From Sphaerisporangium perillae (GTDB lineage: Bacteria; Actinomycetota; Actinomycetes; Streptosporangiales; Streptosporangiaceae), in contig NZ_JALLPO010000006.1 of NCBI RefSeq assembly GCF_023276435.1, positions 185,430 through 249,429 on the forward strand: a stretch of DNA of 64,000 nt. Direction: 5' to 3'. The notes beneath the pieces were generated by a model. That model was not told where the DNA came from, made no database searches, and was given only the letters and a program-made list of their open reading frames with translations. Within the stretch, counting starts at the first letter, position 1. Each line of letters begins with the position of its first letter. This document shows, in pieces, positions 50,725-59,565 of the stretch. The position numbers and the translations under genes were made by a program.

Positions 50725-51543
50725 TCAGGGGGCGGGCTTGCGGGCGACGCCGCCGACGAGCCAGGCCTTTTCCGGGTGGCGGACGTTGAGGGGGTTGTCG
50801 GGACGCCAGAGCCGGATGTAGACCAGCCCGGGCTCGACCAGCTCCATCCCGTCGAAGAAGGCCGCCACCTGCTCGCGCTTACGCGAGGCGTCCTCGGAAC
50901 GGCCGAAGACCCGCTTGTAGACATCGACGATCGGCTTGGCCGCGTCGGGGCGGGAGTCGAACACCGCGTGGACGATCACCAGATAGCTGCCCACCGGCAG
51001 CAGGTCGCGCAGTTGGCCGACCCGCTTGAAGGGGTCGTCCTCGTCGGGGGCGAACTGCAGGGCGCTGAGCGTCAGGATGGCCATGGGACGGTCGGTGTCG
51101 ATCAGCTGCCGCAGGCCGGGATCGGCGATCAGCTCGGCCGGGTGCAGGATGTCGCCCTCGACCACGCCGGTGCGGGCGTCGGTCGCGAGCAGCGCCCGGG
51201 AGTGGGAGAGCACCACGGGGTCGTCCGAGACGTAGACGACCTGGGCGTCGGGGGTCAGCGACTGGGCGATCTGGTGGGTGTTGTGCTCGGCGGGGATTCC
51301 CGCGCCGATGTTGACGAACTGGGTTATGCCCTGTTCCACCAGGTAGCGGACCGCGCGGAGATGGAAGTCCTGGCTTTCGCGCGCCATCGTGCGGATCTCG
51401 GGCGCCACCGCGAGGATCTGCTCGGCCGCCTCGCGGTCGGCCGCGAAGTTGTCCTTGCCGCCGAGGAAATAGTTCGCGATGCGGGCTTGGTTCGGGACGG
51501 TGGTGTCCAGCGCCGCGCGTGCCCGTCCGGCCTGATCGGTCAC
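50725..51543 (-). CDS. SAM-dependent methyltransferase, DUF574 family
   Basis: 272 residues. N-terminal ARIANYFLGGKDNFAADREAAEQ and the SAM region FVNIGAGIPAEHNTHQIAQ, VVYVSDDPVVLSHSRALL are diagnostic of this actinobacterial family. The substrate is unknown; many genomes carry dozens of copies, often near DUF397/Scr1 genes. GTG start with GGAGGTGAG just upstream. Confidence 0.92.
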   Translation of the reverse strand: MTDQAGRARAALDTTVPNQARIANYFLGGKDNFAADREAAEQILAVAPEIRTMARESQDFHLRAVRYLVEQGITQFVNIGAGIPAEHNTHQIAQSLTPDAQVVYVSDDPVVLSHSRALLATDARTGVVEGDILHPAELIADPGLRQLIDTDRPMAILTLSALQFAPDEDDPFKRVGQLRDLLPVGSYLVIVHAVFDSRPDAAKPIVDVYKRVFGRSEDASRKREQVAAFFDGMELVEPGLVYIRLWRPDNPLNVRHPEKAWLVGGVARKPAP

Positions 51544-51724
51544 CGCCTCACCTCCCCGAGCGCCGCGTGGCGTTTCACGGTGCGGTTCACGGCGTTCGCC
51601 GGAAACCCGTCACAGGAGACCACGATATACATGTTACGGGCTTGCTCCTTGGCGGCTCCTCTCTGAAAGACGGCATTATTTCCGTGAATTCGGATATACG
51701 TGCATAAAACGCCGAATGAACGTC

Positions 51725-52279
51725 TCAGGCCACCGTCACCGATGTGAAGCGGGTCTCGAACCCCTCGCCCACGGGCGCGGCGCACATGACCCCGGCCAGC
51801 GCGGGAACCTCCGGCGGGAAGTAGGCCAGGCGCAGCATGGTGAGCGGCTCGGCGCCGTCGACCCCGTACCTCACGATCACGGTGTCGCCCTCGCGGACCA
51901 GATCCACGGTGACGGCCTCGACCGGCCCGGGAAGCGGGAGAACCGACCAGTCGGAGAAGTCCCTGGTCACCACGGCGCTGATGTTGATCCTCCCGTCGAC
52001 GAACTCCACCCCCGCCTTGATCCAGTTCTTCTCGTCGACGCGGAGCATGGCCCCCGCCTGGTCGTACTGCTCGGCGTAGGCGGCCTCGAAGGTCGTGGTC
52101 ACCCGCAGATCGCCGGGAAGGGTCCGGCCGAAGATGTGGGCGGTGTCGTAGGTGTACCCGTAGTGGGTGACCCGCCACAGATCGGTGCGCGCGTCGGCGG
52201 TCACCCGAAGCTCCTCGCCCGCCGCCGACCATTTCGCGGGCTCGTTGATCCACTGCCAGCCGCCGAAGTCCTGAGTCAT
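51725..52279 (-). CDS. DUF1349 family protein
   Basis: 184 residues, concanavalin-like beta-sandwich DUF1349: WQWINEPAKWSAAGEELRVTADARTDLWR, AEQYDQAGAMLRVDEKNWIKAGVEF, AYFPPEVPALAGVMCAAP. Probably binds carbohydrate; no catalytic role known. ATG 52279 has GGGAGG upstream. It stands alone on the minus strand, facing away from the GroES-like gene. Confidence 0.88.
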   Translation of the reverse strand: MTQDFGGWQWINEPAKWSAAGEELRVTADARTDLWRVTHYGYTYDTAHIFGRTLPGDLRVTTTFEAAYAEQYDQAGAMLRVDEKNWIKAGVEFVDGRINISAVVTRDFSDWSVLPLPGPVEAVTVDLVREGDTVIVRYGVDGAEPLTMLRLAYFPPEVPALAGVMCAAPVGEGFETRFTSVTVA

Positions 52280-52382
52280 CACGCCTCCCGCGGTCACCTT
52301 ATCGATCAGCGGCGGGAGAGCGCTCCCCAGGTCAGCGCGGCACACGGTCACCGTTCACGCGACGGCCGAATAAGCTTCAGAT

Positions 52383-52703
52383 GTGGCTGACCCGAAGTTC
52401 GAGATACAGATGCTCCACGACCGCGTCATGGTCAAGGTCGAGCCGGATTCCGAGGAACGCCGCAGCTCGGCGGGCATCGTCATCCCGGCCACCGTCAAGA
52501 TGGCCAACCGCCTCGTCTGGGGCGAGGTGTGCGGCGCCGGCGCCAGCGCCCGCCTGGTCAAGGTGGGCGACAAGGTGCTGTTCAACGCCGAGGACCAGTA
52601 CGAGGTCGAGGTGCACGGCCAGATCTATCTCGTCATGCGCGAACGCGACCTGCACGCCATCGCCACCCCCCAGTCCGAGCAGGGCACCGGCCTCTACCTC
52701 TGA
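52383..52703 (+). CDS. GroES-like co-chaperonin (cpn10 family)
   Basis: 106 residues from GTG 52383. Cpn10 layout: IQMLHDRVMVKVEPDSEERRSSAGIVIPA, GEVCGAGASARLVKVGDKVLFNAEDQYEVEVHGQIYLVMRERDL. It lacks the exact mobile loop of housekeeping GroES and is not next to groEL, so it is a divergent paralogue; its partner is unknown. Confidence 0.85.
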   Translation: MADPKFEIQMLHDRVMVKVEPDSEERRSSAGIVIPATVKMANRLVWGEVCGAGASARLVKVGDKVLFNAEDQYEVEVHGQIYLVMRERDLHAIATPQSEQGTGLYL

Positions 52704-52819
52704 GGGCCGACGACGCGGCGGGCGGCCGGCCGCCGTTACCGCTGCTCGGGGACATCGAAGCTGGTGGGGATCAACGGGGACACCGCCACGCTCGAGCGGG
52801 TGAGCATGCGCGGCAATGG

Positions 52820-53656
52820 TCAGCCGAGCGGGTTCAGGCAGTTGATCCTGTGGGAGAAGGCGCCGTCCAGCTCGTCGAGCACCATTCGCTGCACGACCGG
52901 GTCGACGATCACGCCCACATGGGCGCTCAGGTCGAACGGGCAGGCGTCCTGGATGAGGCGGTTGCGCACCCCCGGGCCGCTGAGGTAGGCGGAGGTGTAG
53001 GGCGTGACCACCTCGTCGTAGCGGGTGGTGATCACCGCGTACTCCACGCCGGGAACCGTGTCGCCGCCGGCGTTGAGGTTCGCCAGGAAGGCCGAGCCGG
53101 CGATCTGCTGGCCGCAGGCCGGGCAGGCGTCGGTTATCGGCCCGGTGAGGCCGAGCAGGTTGCCGAGGACGACCAGGCCGCTGAGCGTGGTGCCGTGGTT
53201 GGAGGGCACGATGCCGACCAGCTTGCGCACCTTCGCGGCCCCGCCGAGGAACTTGAGGTAGTAGCGCGGCATCATGCCGCCCTGGGAGTGGCCGACGAGG
53301 TCCACCTCGGGCACGTGCGTGGCCGCGAGCACCCGGTCGACGAAGGCGGAGAGCTGCTCGGCCGACCGCGCGATGTCGGCGGTGCCCTGGATGAGGGCGT
53401 CCTGCGTTCCTCCGTAGTTGAGCGCGTAGACGCAGTACCCGGCCCTCTTCAGCACCGGCGAGATCTTCAGCCAGTTGATCGCCATGTTCTCGAAGGTGCC
53501 GTGGACCAGGACCAGGGGACGCGGGTGGGCGGCCGACGGCGTGCAGGTCCAGTCGTTGGCCCCTTGGGGTGAGGTTTCGGCCCGTGCGGTGCCGGTGAGG
53601 GCGGAGGTGATCAGCGCTGCCCCGGCCAGCACCGAGAGGACGGCTCGAAAACGCAT
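52820..53656 (-). CDS. Secreted triacylglycerol lipase / esterase
   Basis: 278 residues. Signal peptide (1-26, AxA cleavage near TARAET), alpha/beta hydrolase fold with VLVHGTFENM oxyanion region and nucleophile S124 in GHSQGG; the catalytic Asp and His are likely in VVTPYTSAY and DLSAHVGVI. Four cysteines fit secreted disulfides. The PucR-type gene upstream on the same strand may regulate it. Confidence 0.9.
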   Translation of the reverse strand: MRFRAVLSVLAGAALITSALTGTARAETSPQGANDWTCTPSAAHPRPLVLVHGTFENMAINWLKISPVLKRAGYCVYALNYGGTQDALIQGTADIARSAEQLSAFVDRVLAATHVPEVDLVGHSQGGMMPRYYLKFLGGAAKVRKLVGIVPSNHGTTLSGLVVLGNLLGLTGPITDACPACGQQIAGSAFLANLNAGGDTVPGVEYAVITTRYDEVVTPYTSAYLSGPGVRNRLIQDACPFDLSAHVGVIVDPVVQRMVLDELDGAFSHRINCLNPLG

Positions 53657-53838
53657 GACTTTCCTGTTTTCCAGCCATTAACGGCGTGTTTCCACTGGAT
53701 GACAGAAAAGTAAATCGAAGCATGACTGAATGACTTGTCCGGCGCAATGAAACGCGTCAGCCGTCATATCACCCGGATGACAAAACCGCAGGTCGGACAG
53801 GCTGAAGAGAACTCACAACAGGCCCAGGACGCGATTTG

Positions 53839-55137
53839 TCAGCGTTTTGCGTCCTGCGCGGCCAGCGTTCGGGCACGCAATGCTATTTCCAGCTCGAACC
53901 GGTCATTTGGCGATTTGAGCTGGTCGCGGAAGAGTTCCGTCGCCTGACGGAGCCGATATCGCACCGTCTGCGGGTGGATGTGCAGGCGGGCCGCCACCTC
54001 GTTGGCGTTGTAGCCGCTCTGCAGCCACGCCAGCAGCGTCTCGGCGATCCGGTCGCGCTGGGCCGGCCGCAGGTCGCGCAGCGGCGCGAGCCGTACCCGC
54101 CTCATGACCTTGATCAGCGCCTCGTCCTTGAAGATGATCAGCGTGGCGAGGTGGTCGGCGCAGCGGACCACCCGGTCGCACGCCAGCACCCCGCGGCGGG
54201 CGAGCGTGAGCGCGTCCCGCGCCAGCCGCAGCGACTGCGCGGCCTCGTGCGCGGGCACCGCCGGGCCGAGCACGACCACCCAGTCCTTCAGCGCGACGTC
54301 CAGCATGGCCGCCCGGCCAGGTCCATCGGGATCGGGCACGATCAGGCACGGATCCGACCGATCGAGGTCGGACAGCACGTCGGGCGGCAGCGCGGGCCTG
54401 CCGCCGGCAGCGGCGGCGTTGACGGCCGCCGCGGCCTCGGCCGTGGCGGGATCGAGCAGCGACCCGCCCGCACGCGGCGAGCGGGCGGCCAGGGCGACCC
54501 CGGCGAGGGTCCGCGGCACCGGCCACCGCACCGCCCGCGCCAGGTCCTCCACGGCCCGCCGGTCGGCCGGCGGGTCGGAGATCAGCAGGTCGAGCAGCCG
54601 GCGGCGGCGCAGTTCCAACTCCCCCGCGACCTTGACCTGCGCCTCGGCGTACCCCTCCGCCGCCGCCGCGGCGATCTCGTCCAGGTACACGAGGATCGCC
54701 TCGCCGACCTCGCACAGGCGCTGCCGCGACAGTTGCAGCGTCTCGGATTCCATGGCCAGGCGCCGCCACGCGACGCGGGCGCAGATGCGCAGGGCGGCCT
54801 GAAGGGAGTCCAGCGGCCGGCCCTCGTTGGCCTCGCCCTTGCCGATCGCCCGGAAGACCTCCAGCAGCCTGCCGTTGCCCGAGCGGTTGCCCAGGCCGTT
54901 CCCCGAGCCGTTACCGGAGGCGTTGCCGGCGACCCGGTTGAGGAACTGCTTGAGCGCCTCCTCCACCGCACGCCGCACGGCCTTGACGTACTTCTCGTCG
55001 CCGGGCCGGGAGTACTCGGGCACGCTCGCCTGGATCTCGCCGATCATCTCCTCGGTGAGAGTGGGGAGATGGGCGCGGATGACGTCCGCGAACTCGCGAG
55101 GCACCTGGAACGGCGCCTGGGCCGCGACGGCGCTCAC
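53839..55137 (-). CDS. PucR/CdaR-type transcriptional regulator
   Basis: 432 residues. The N-terminal helical region (RAHLPTLTEEMIGEIQASVPEY) contains an Asn/Gly/Ser repeat insert (ASGNGSGNGLGNRSGNG). The C-terminal HTH_30 is typical of PucR proteins (LLAWLQSGYNANEVAARLHIHPQTVRYRLRQATELF). GTG 55137 with AGAGG upstream; ATG further upstream would enter the promoter. It lies 182 bp upstream of the lipase gene, which may be its target (inference). Confidence 0.88.
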   Translation of the reverse strand: MSAVAAQAPFQVPREFADVIRAHLPTLTEEMIGEIQASVPEYSRPGDEKYVKAVRRAVEEALKQFLNRVAGNASGNGSGNGLGNRSGNGRLLEVFRAIGKGEANEGRPLDSLQAALRICARVAWRRLAMESETLQLSRQRLCEVGEAILVYLDEIAAAAAEGYAEAQVKVAGELELRRRRLLDLLISDPPADRRAVEDLARAVRWPVPRTLAGVALAARSPRAGGSLLDPATAEAAAAVNAAAAGGRPALPPDVLSDLDRSDPCLIVPDPDGPGRAAMLDVALKDWVVVLGPAVPAHEAAQSLRLARDALTLARRGVLACDRVVRCADHLATLIIFKDEALIKVMRRVRLAPLRDLRPAQRDRIAETLLAWLQSGYNANEVAARLHIHPQTVRYRLRQATELFRDQLKSPNDRFELEIALRARTLAAQDAKR

Positions 55138-55396
55138 CCGCGCCTCTGGACAGCGCTCACCTGGTGCACCTCTTGTTGGTGAGGATCTACAGATCCGGAC
55201 GTTACTCCAATATCTCGCCTTTCCTATGCTTTTGCTCACATTTATCGGGAGTGGGTTACGCACCGGGGTGACAATCCGGTATGGCGCGGGATGATCAGCG
55301 CACCCGCCGGGCGGCCGGCAGCGCGGCGAGGCAGGACACCTCCTCGCCGGGGCACCGCGACCGCGCGGGGGCCGCTGGACGACGGTCGCCGTCAGG

Positions 55397-55825
55397 TCAG
55401 GAAAGGAACAGGCGGGCCTGCTGGACGAGGTCGATGCCGAGGCTGAGCTTGAGCATGAACCAGACGATCACGGCGGCGAGGGCGAGCGTCGCGGCGGTGA
55501 CCAAAATGCGCACGGGCCAGTTCTGGCGTTTGAGCCAGTCGGTCCACGCGGAGACGGTTCTCTTGGCGAACTGCAGCAGCCGGTGCGCCCAGTCGAACTC
55601 GGTCGCCAGCACGGCGAGGCCGGCGAAGACGATCAGCCATCCGGGGCCCGGCAGGGGCACCAGCAGCAGGCCGCCGATCACGAGCGCGGCGCCCACCACG
55701 CCGACGACGATCTTCAAGGTCAGCCGGCCGGTGCGAGTGGAGCGCACGCCGTCCAGCCAGCCCATGAAACCGTCACGGCGGGCGTCCTTCGTGGCGTCGC
55801 TGCGCCTGTCGTCAGTCACGGCCAT
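55397..55825 (-). CDS. TIGR02611-type membrane protein (PGPGW)
   Basis: 142 residues. Two membrane helices around the PLPGPGWLIVFAGLAVLATEF signature, plus a third near the C-terminus (ILVTAATLALAAVIVWFML). A small actinobacterial membrane family of unknown function. Single gene with its own ATG at 55825. Confidence 0.9.
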   Translation of the reverse strand: MAVTDDRRSDATKDARRDGFMGWLDGVRSTRTGRLTLKIVVGVVGAALVIGGLLLVPLPGPGWLIVFAGLAVLATEFDWAHRLLQFAKRTVSAWTDWLKRQNWPVRILVTAATLALAAVIVWFMLKLSLGIDLVQQARLFLS

Positions 55826-56044
55826 CGGTACCCCCAGTCCGTCCCCGTTTCGCTGTCCAGAATAGGCGCGGTCCCCCGTGGTCGGCCTCCTCCGCAGGTA
55901 GAACTCGCCGTACGTCTCCAGACGGAGATCGCCGCCGCATCCTGTCCACCGTGCCGGGCGGCTCCCGGCAGGGCACGGACCCGGCGCCTGGGGAGCACCG
56001 GGCCCGTGCCGACGACCGCGCCGTGCGCCACCGGATCGTGGTGT

Positions 56045-56103
56045 GCCGGCCGGCCGGGGGGGTGTGCCGGCCGGCTGAGGGGTGTGCCACCGGCCGGCCG
56101 GTA
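56045..56103. terminator. GC-rich inverted repeats downstream of the GH74 gene
   Basis: Three CCGGCCGG blocks and three GTGTGCC repeats lie within 60 bp immediately after the GH74 stop, able to form strong hairpins. Likely transcription terminator; no T-tract. Confidence 0.45.
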
Positions 56104-56114
56104 CGGCGCGCCGG

Positions 56115-59012
56115 TCAGCCGGTGGTGCAGGTGACCGTCGCGGGGACGGTGTTGGCCGTCGTCCAGGTGCCGCTGAAGCCGAACGAGGTCGAGGCTCCGG
56201 CCGCCAGGTTGCCGTTGTAGCTCGCGTTCTTCACGGTGACGTCCGCTCCGGTCTGGGTGAGCGTGCCGTTCCAGAGCTGGGTGATGGTCTGGCCGTTGGC
56301 GAACGTCCACTTCACGGTCCAGCCGGTGATCGCCGCGGTGCCGGTGTTCTTGACCGCGACGTCGCCCTGGAACCCGCCCTGCCAGGAGTTGGTCACGGTG
56401 TAGGTCGCCGCGCATCCGCCGCCGGACCCGCCGGACGTCGTGCTGAACGTGACGGGGTTGGAGGCGGTGGAACTGTTGCCCGCCGCGTCACGCGCCACCA
56501 CGTAGAACGTGTACGACGTGCCGGCCGTCAGCCCGGTCAGCGCGAACGACGTACCGGTCGCCGTGCCGGCCTTGACGTCCGTCGTACCGGCCTCCCGGTA
56601 CACGTCGTACCCGGTCACCCCTACGTTGTCGGTCGACGCGGTCCACGACAGCGTGGCACCGGTCGAAGTGATCGCCGACGCGGTGGGCGTGCCGGGCTTG
56701 GTCGGCGCCGTGGTGTCGGAGGTCCCGCCGCCGGTGCGGTCGCCGTAGATGATGCCCCGGCCGTTGGTGCCGATGTAGACGCGGCCGTAGATGCGCGGGT
56801 CGCCGGTCAGCGCCTCGCCGAAGTTGCCGTACTGGTGCTGGGCGTCGTTGATCCGCACCCAGGTGGCGCCGGTGTCGTCGGACCGGTAGACGCCGTGCAC
56901 GCCGTCGACGGTGCCGACCAGATAGAGCGCCTGGTAGGTCTTGCCGGGCGCGGCCTTGCCGAAGCCGACGTTGTCGGCCTCGGTCACGGCGGTGACCTTG
57001 GTGAAGGAGGCGCCGGAGTTGGTGGAGTGCCACAGGCCGGTGGTGCCGCCGGCCAGCCAGATGTCGCCCTCGGTGCCGGGCAGCGCCTTGAAGTGCACGC
57101 CGCTCGACGGCAGCCCGGTGGCGGCGGTCTTGGCGAAGGTGGCGCCGCCGTCTGTGCTGACGTAGAAGCTCCCGCCGGAGAAGGCGTAGAACTTGTTCTT
57201 GTTCACCCGGTCGGACTCGATGACGGCGTTGGCCGGGACGCCGGACGACTGGGTCCAGCTGTTGCCGTAGCCGACCGAGTAGACCACCTGGAGGCCGGAG
57301 TCCCCGGGCGCCCAGACGAACCGGCTGCCGTCGGCGTTCGCCGCGACGGTGCCGCCGCTGTTGACCCCGCCGGGCTCGGTGCCCTGGAACCAGTTGGCGC
57401 CGCCGTCGGTGGAGAAGGCCACGTGGCTGTCGTTCGGCCGGTCGGAGTCGGTGAAGTTGCCCGACCTGACCATCACGCTCGGGTTGGTCTCGGCGTAGTC
57501 GAGGCTGGTGGTGCTGGTGAAGTTCGGCTGGGTGAACATCATGGCCGGGACCTTGGTGAGGTCGTTGTGCCGGAACCCGCCGATGTCACCGAGGCCGCTG
57601 ACCAGCGGCGCGCCGGACGGCGGGCTGATCAGGTCCAGCACGGCGGTCTCCTCCAGCCCGGCCACCATGGGCTTGATGGTGAACTGCGACCCGGCGGTGT
57701 CCCACTTGGTGAGGTCGGTGGTGCCGTAGATGGTCGCGCCCGTGCCGTACATCATGCGGTCGGAGTTGAACGGGTCGATCTCCAGGGACTCGGTCATCCA
57801 GCCGAGCTTGGGCGTGGTCTCGGGCGGGGAGGGGTTGCCGCCGAAGGTCAGCCACGGAGCGGCGGAGATGTCCATCTTGTAGCGGAAAGAGCGGTTCGGA
57901 TAGCTGGTGAAGTCCCACACCCGCGTCCAGGTCGCACCCGAGTCGGTGCTGCGGAAGAAGATCACGTCCGGCCACCACGAGATCTGCGTGGCCACCATGA
58001 GCGTGCCGGGATGCTGCCGGTCGACGGTCAGGCCGCTGTAGCCGAAGTAGTCGTCGGCGCTGCTGGAGGGGATCGGGCTGATCTGCGTCCAGGCGCCGGT
58101 CGCGGTGGCGTACCGCCACACGTCGCCCTTGGCCCCGTCGTACGGGCCGCCGGTGTCGCTCGTGGCGATGTAGAGGTAGCCATTGGTCGTGTCCAGGACG
58201 CCCTTGTGCGCGATGTAGCCGGTCGGCTGGCCGGCGACGCGTTCCCAGCTCGTCCCGCCGTTGGTGGTGCGGTAGACCGTGTTGCTCTTGTCGGCGACCC
58301 CGACGTAGATGGTCTGCGTCGCGTTGCCCGAGGTGCCGGTCCGCTTGTCGAACGTCACCCACACGACGCCCTGGTTGTCGCCGAGGTAGGCGTCTCCGGG
58401 ACTCTGCACGTAGTTGCCGGCGTTGGGGAAGTTGGCGACCTTGGCCCAGGTGACGCCGGAGTCGGTACTGCGCCACAGGCCGTTGCCGCTGGGCGCCCCG
58501 AAGTACAGGACGCTGTTCTTGTTCGGGTCGATCGCGAGCCGCTCGCCCATGCCCCGGCCGGGCATGTTGCCGCCCAGCTTGAACGGCAGGGCCGTGCTCT
58601 GCCAGGTGGCGCCCTTGTCGCTGGAGCGCAGGATCGCCCCGTTGTCGGGGTCCCAGGAGTTGGTGTACATCCCGGCGGCGGCGTACACCTTGTTCGGGTC
58701 CACGGAGTCGGTGGCGAGGCTCACCACACCGTTGAGTCCCCAGTTGTCGTACCCGACCCAGTCGAGCAGCGGGGTCCAGGTCTGGGAGCTCTGGTTCCAC
58801 CGGTAGGCGCCGCCGATGTCGGTGCGGGCGTAGATCAGGTCCTTCTGGCTCTGGTTGAAGATGATCCCCGGGACGAACCCGCCGCCGGCGATCTGGACGT
58901 TCTTGTAGGTGTACGGATCGGACGCGGCGGCCGCGACCGGCGGGGCCTTGACGCCCGCGACAAAGGAGGCGGCGAGCGCCATCGCGAGCATGCTGAGGAG
59001 CTTCTTGCGCAT
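56115..59012 (-). CDS. Secreted GH74 xyloglucanase with Fn3 and CBM2
   Basis: 965 residues. Signal peptide (1-30), then the two-propeller GH74 domain (about 35-740) with many YRTTNGGTSW / WRSTDSGVTW-type BNR blades and the catalytic Asp pair D65 (RTDIGGAYR) and D476 (GLGDIGGFRH). A Fn3 domain (about 755-840, APTKPGTPTASAITSTGATLSWTAS) and a C-terminal CBM2 (from CAATYTVTNSWQGGFQGDVAV to the last CTTG, with the family's Cys pair) follow. It cleaves xyloglucan backbones outside the cell. ATG 59012 has AAGGGAA upstream. Confidence 0.95.
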   Translation of the reverse strand: MRKKLLSMLAMALAASFVAGVKAPPVAAAASDPYTYKNVQIAGGGFVPGIIFNQSQKDLIYARTDIGGAYRWNQSSQTWTPLLDWVGYDNWGLNGVVSLATDSVDPNKVYAAAGMYTNSWDPDNGAILRSSDKGATWQSTALPFKLGGNMPGRGMGERLAIDPNKNSVLYFGAPSGNGLWRSTDSGVTWAKVANFPNAGNYVQSPGDAYLGDNQGVVWVTFDKRTGTSGNATQTIYVGVADKSNTVYRTTNGGTSWERVAGQPTGYIAHKGVLDTTNGYLYIATSDTGGPYDGAKGDVWRYATATGAWTQISPIPSSSADDYFGYSGLTVDRQHPGTLMVATQISWWPDVIFFRSTDSGATWTRVWDFTSYPNRSFRYKMDISAAPWLTFGGNPSPPETTPKLGWMTESLEIDPFNSDRMMYGTGATIYGTTDLTKWDTAGSQFTIKPMVAGLEETAVLDLISPPSGAPLVSGLGDIGGFRHNDLTKVPAMMFTQPNFTSTTSLDYAETNPSVMVRSGNFTDSDRPNDSHVAFSTDGGANWFQGTEPGGVNSGGTVAANADGSRFVWAPGDSGLQVVYSVGYGNSWTQSSGVPANAVIESDRVNKNKFYAFSGGSFYVSTDGGATFAKTAATGLPSSGVHFKALPGTEGDIWLAGGTTGLWHSTNSGASFTKVTAVTEADNVGFGKAAPGKTYQALYLVGTVDGVHGVYRSDDTGATWVRINDAQHQYGNFGEALTGDPRIYGRVYIGTNGRGIIYGDRTGGGTSDTTAPTKPGTPTASAITSTGATLSWTASTDNVGVTGYDVYREAGTTDVKAGTATGTSFALTGLTAGTSYTFYVVARDAAGNSSTASNPVTFSTTSGGSGGGCAATYTVTNSWQGGFQGDVAVKNTGTAAITGWTVKWTFANGQTITQLWNGTLTQTGADVTVKNASYNGNLAAGASTSFGFSGTWTTANTVPATVTCTTG

Positions 59013-59164
59013 GAACGGTTCCCTTCGAATCCCTTCGAAAACGCGGACAACCGCCATGCACGATCAGGTGGGACCCTGACCGTCGACCTCCAGCGTGCAT
59101 GGTACCGATGAGGCTCCTGACAGCCTCCGCCGAAGGTTCACACAACCCGGGCCAGGGCGTCAAT

Positions 59165-59181
59165 AGTTTGGCGCTCAAACT
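59165..59181. promoter_or_regulatory. Inverted repeat upstream of GH74, candidate operator
   Basis: AGTTTG (59165-59170), 5 nt, CAAACT (59176-59181), about 153 bp upstream of the GH74 start, with a TTGACG (minus strand) just downstream. It fits a sugar-responsive repressor site, though the regulator is not identified here. Confidence 0.5.
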
Positions 59182-59288
59182 TTCTCGCCCACGCAGGGCG
59201 CCCGCGAGCGTGCGATGACCCGGGCTTCAGGGCGGGCGGGCCTTACCTGCGGCGGGAGGAGAGGCCATTCCGCATTATTAGAGTGGTG

Positions 59289-59309
59289 TTCTAGAAAGTT
59301 TCTCTAAGA
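59289..59309. promoter_or_regulatory. TetR operator candidate 1
   Basis: TTCTAGAA-N5-CTCTAAG, upstream of the DUF35 remnant. Matches the other three sites in spacing and in the TTCTAGAA / TCTA half-sites. Confidence 0.55.
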
Positions 59310-59330
59310 CTGCTGTTGACGAGGAGAACG

Positions 59331-59460
59331 ATGACGGTTCCCGTAGCGCAGAAACCCGTCCCCAGGCCGACCCCGGAGACCCAACGTTCTGGGACGGCGC
59401 CTTTCTGCGTCTGTGCGGCGCAACCGTTCGAGGTATTTTCTAGAATAAGACTCTAGGAAT
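59331..59460 (+). pseudogene. Remnant of a DUF35/OB-fold acyl-CoA-associated protein
   Basis: ATG 59331 with GAGGAGAAC upstream begins MTVPVAQKPVPRPTPETQ, the typical start of DUF35 proteins. After a one-base shift the sequence resumes FWDGAFLRLCGATV, the FWDGA...LRL...C part, and then ends in the operator of the TetR gene. Only the first ~40 codons survive. DUF35 proteins work with thiolases in acyl-CoA metabolism, matching the neighbouring genes. Confidence 0.6.
59438..59459. promoter_or_regulatory. TetR operator candidate 2
   Basis: TTCTAG-N8-CTCTAG followed by GAA. It matches site 4 (62132-62153) at 18 of 22 positions, and lies about 107 bp upstream of the TetR start. Confidence 0.65.
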
Positions 59461-59503
59461 TGGCTTCAGATTCCCTCCCTGAGCCGGATCCTGTCAAGAC
59501 CTC

Positions 59504-59524
59504 TACTAGAACCGTTTTCTAGAA
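59504..59524. promoter_or_regulatory. TetR operator candidate 3
   Basis: On the minus strand TTCTAGAA-N6-TTCTAG (59524 to 59504), about 42 bp upstream of the TetR ATG, matching site 2 at 16 of 21 positions. Its position over the promoter fits autorepression. Confidence 0.6.
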
Positions 59525-59565
59525 TTTGCCGCCATACTCAAAGGCTTCAGGCGAGGGAGACGCAG

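Noticed and set aside
53657..53838. Regulatory RNA between lipase and PucR genes
   Set aside because: No hairpin with a T-tract or conserved motif was found; a plain promoter region is enough.
56082..59111. 1009-residue plus-strand ORF
   Set aside because: It is antisense to the GH74 gene; translation is Gly/Val/Arg-rich without motifs.
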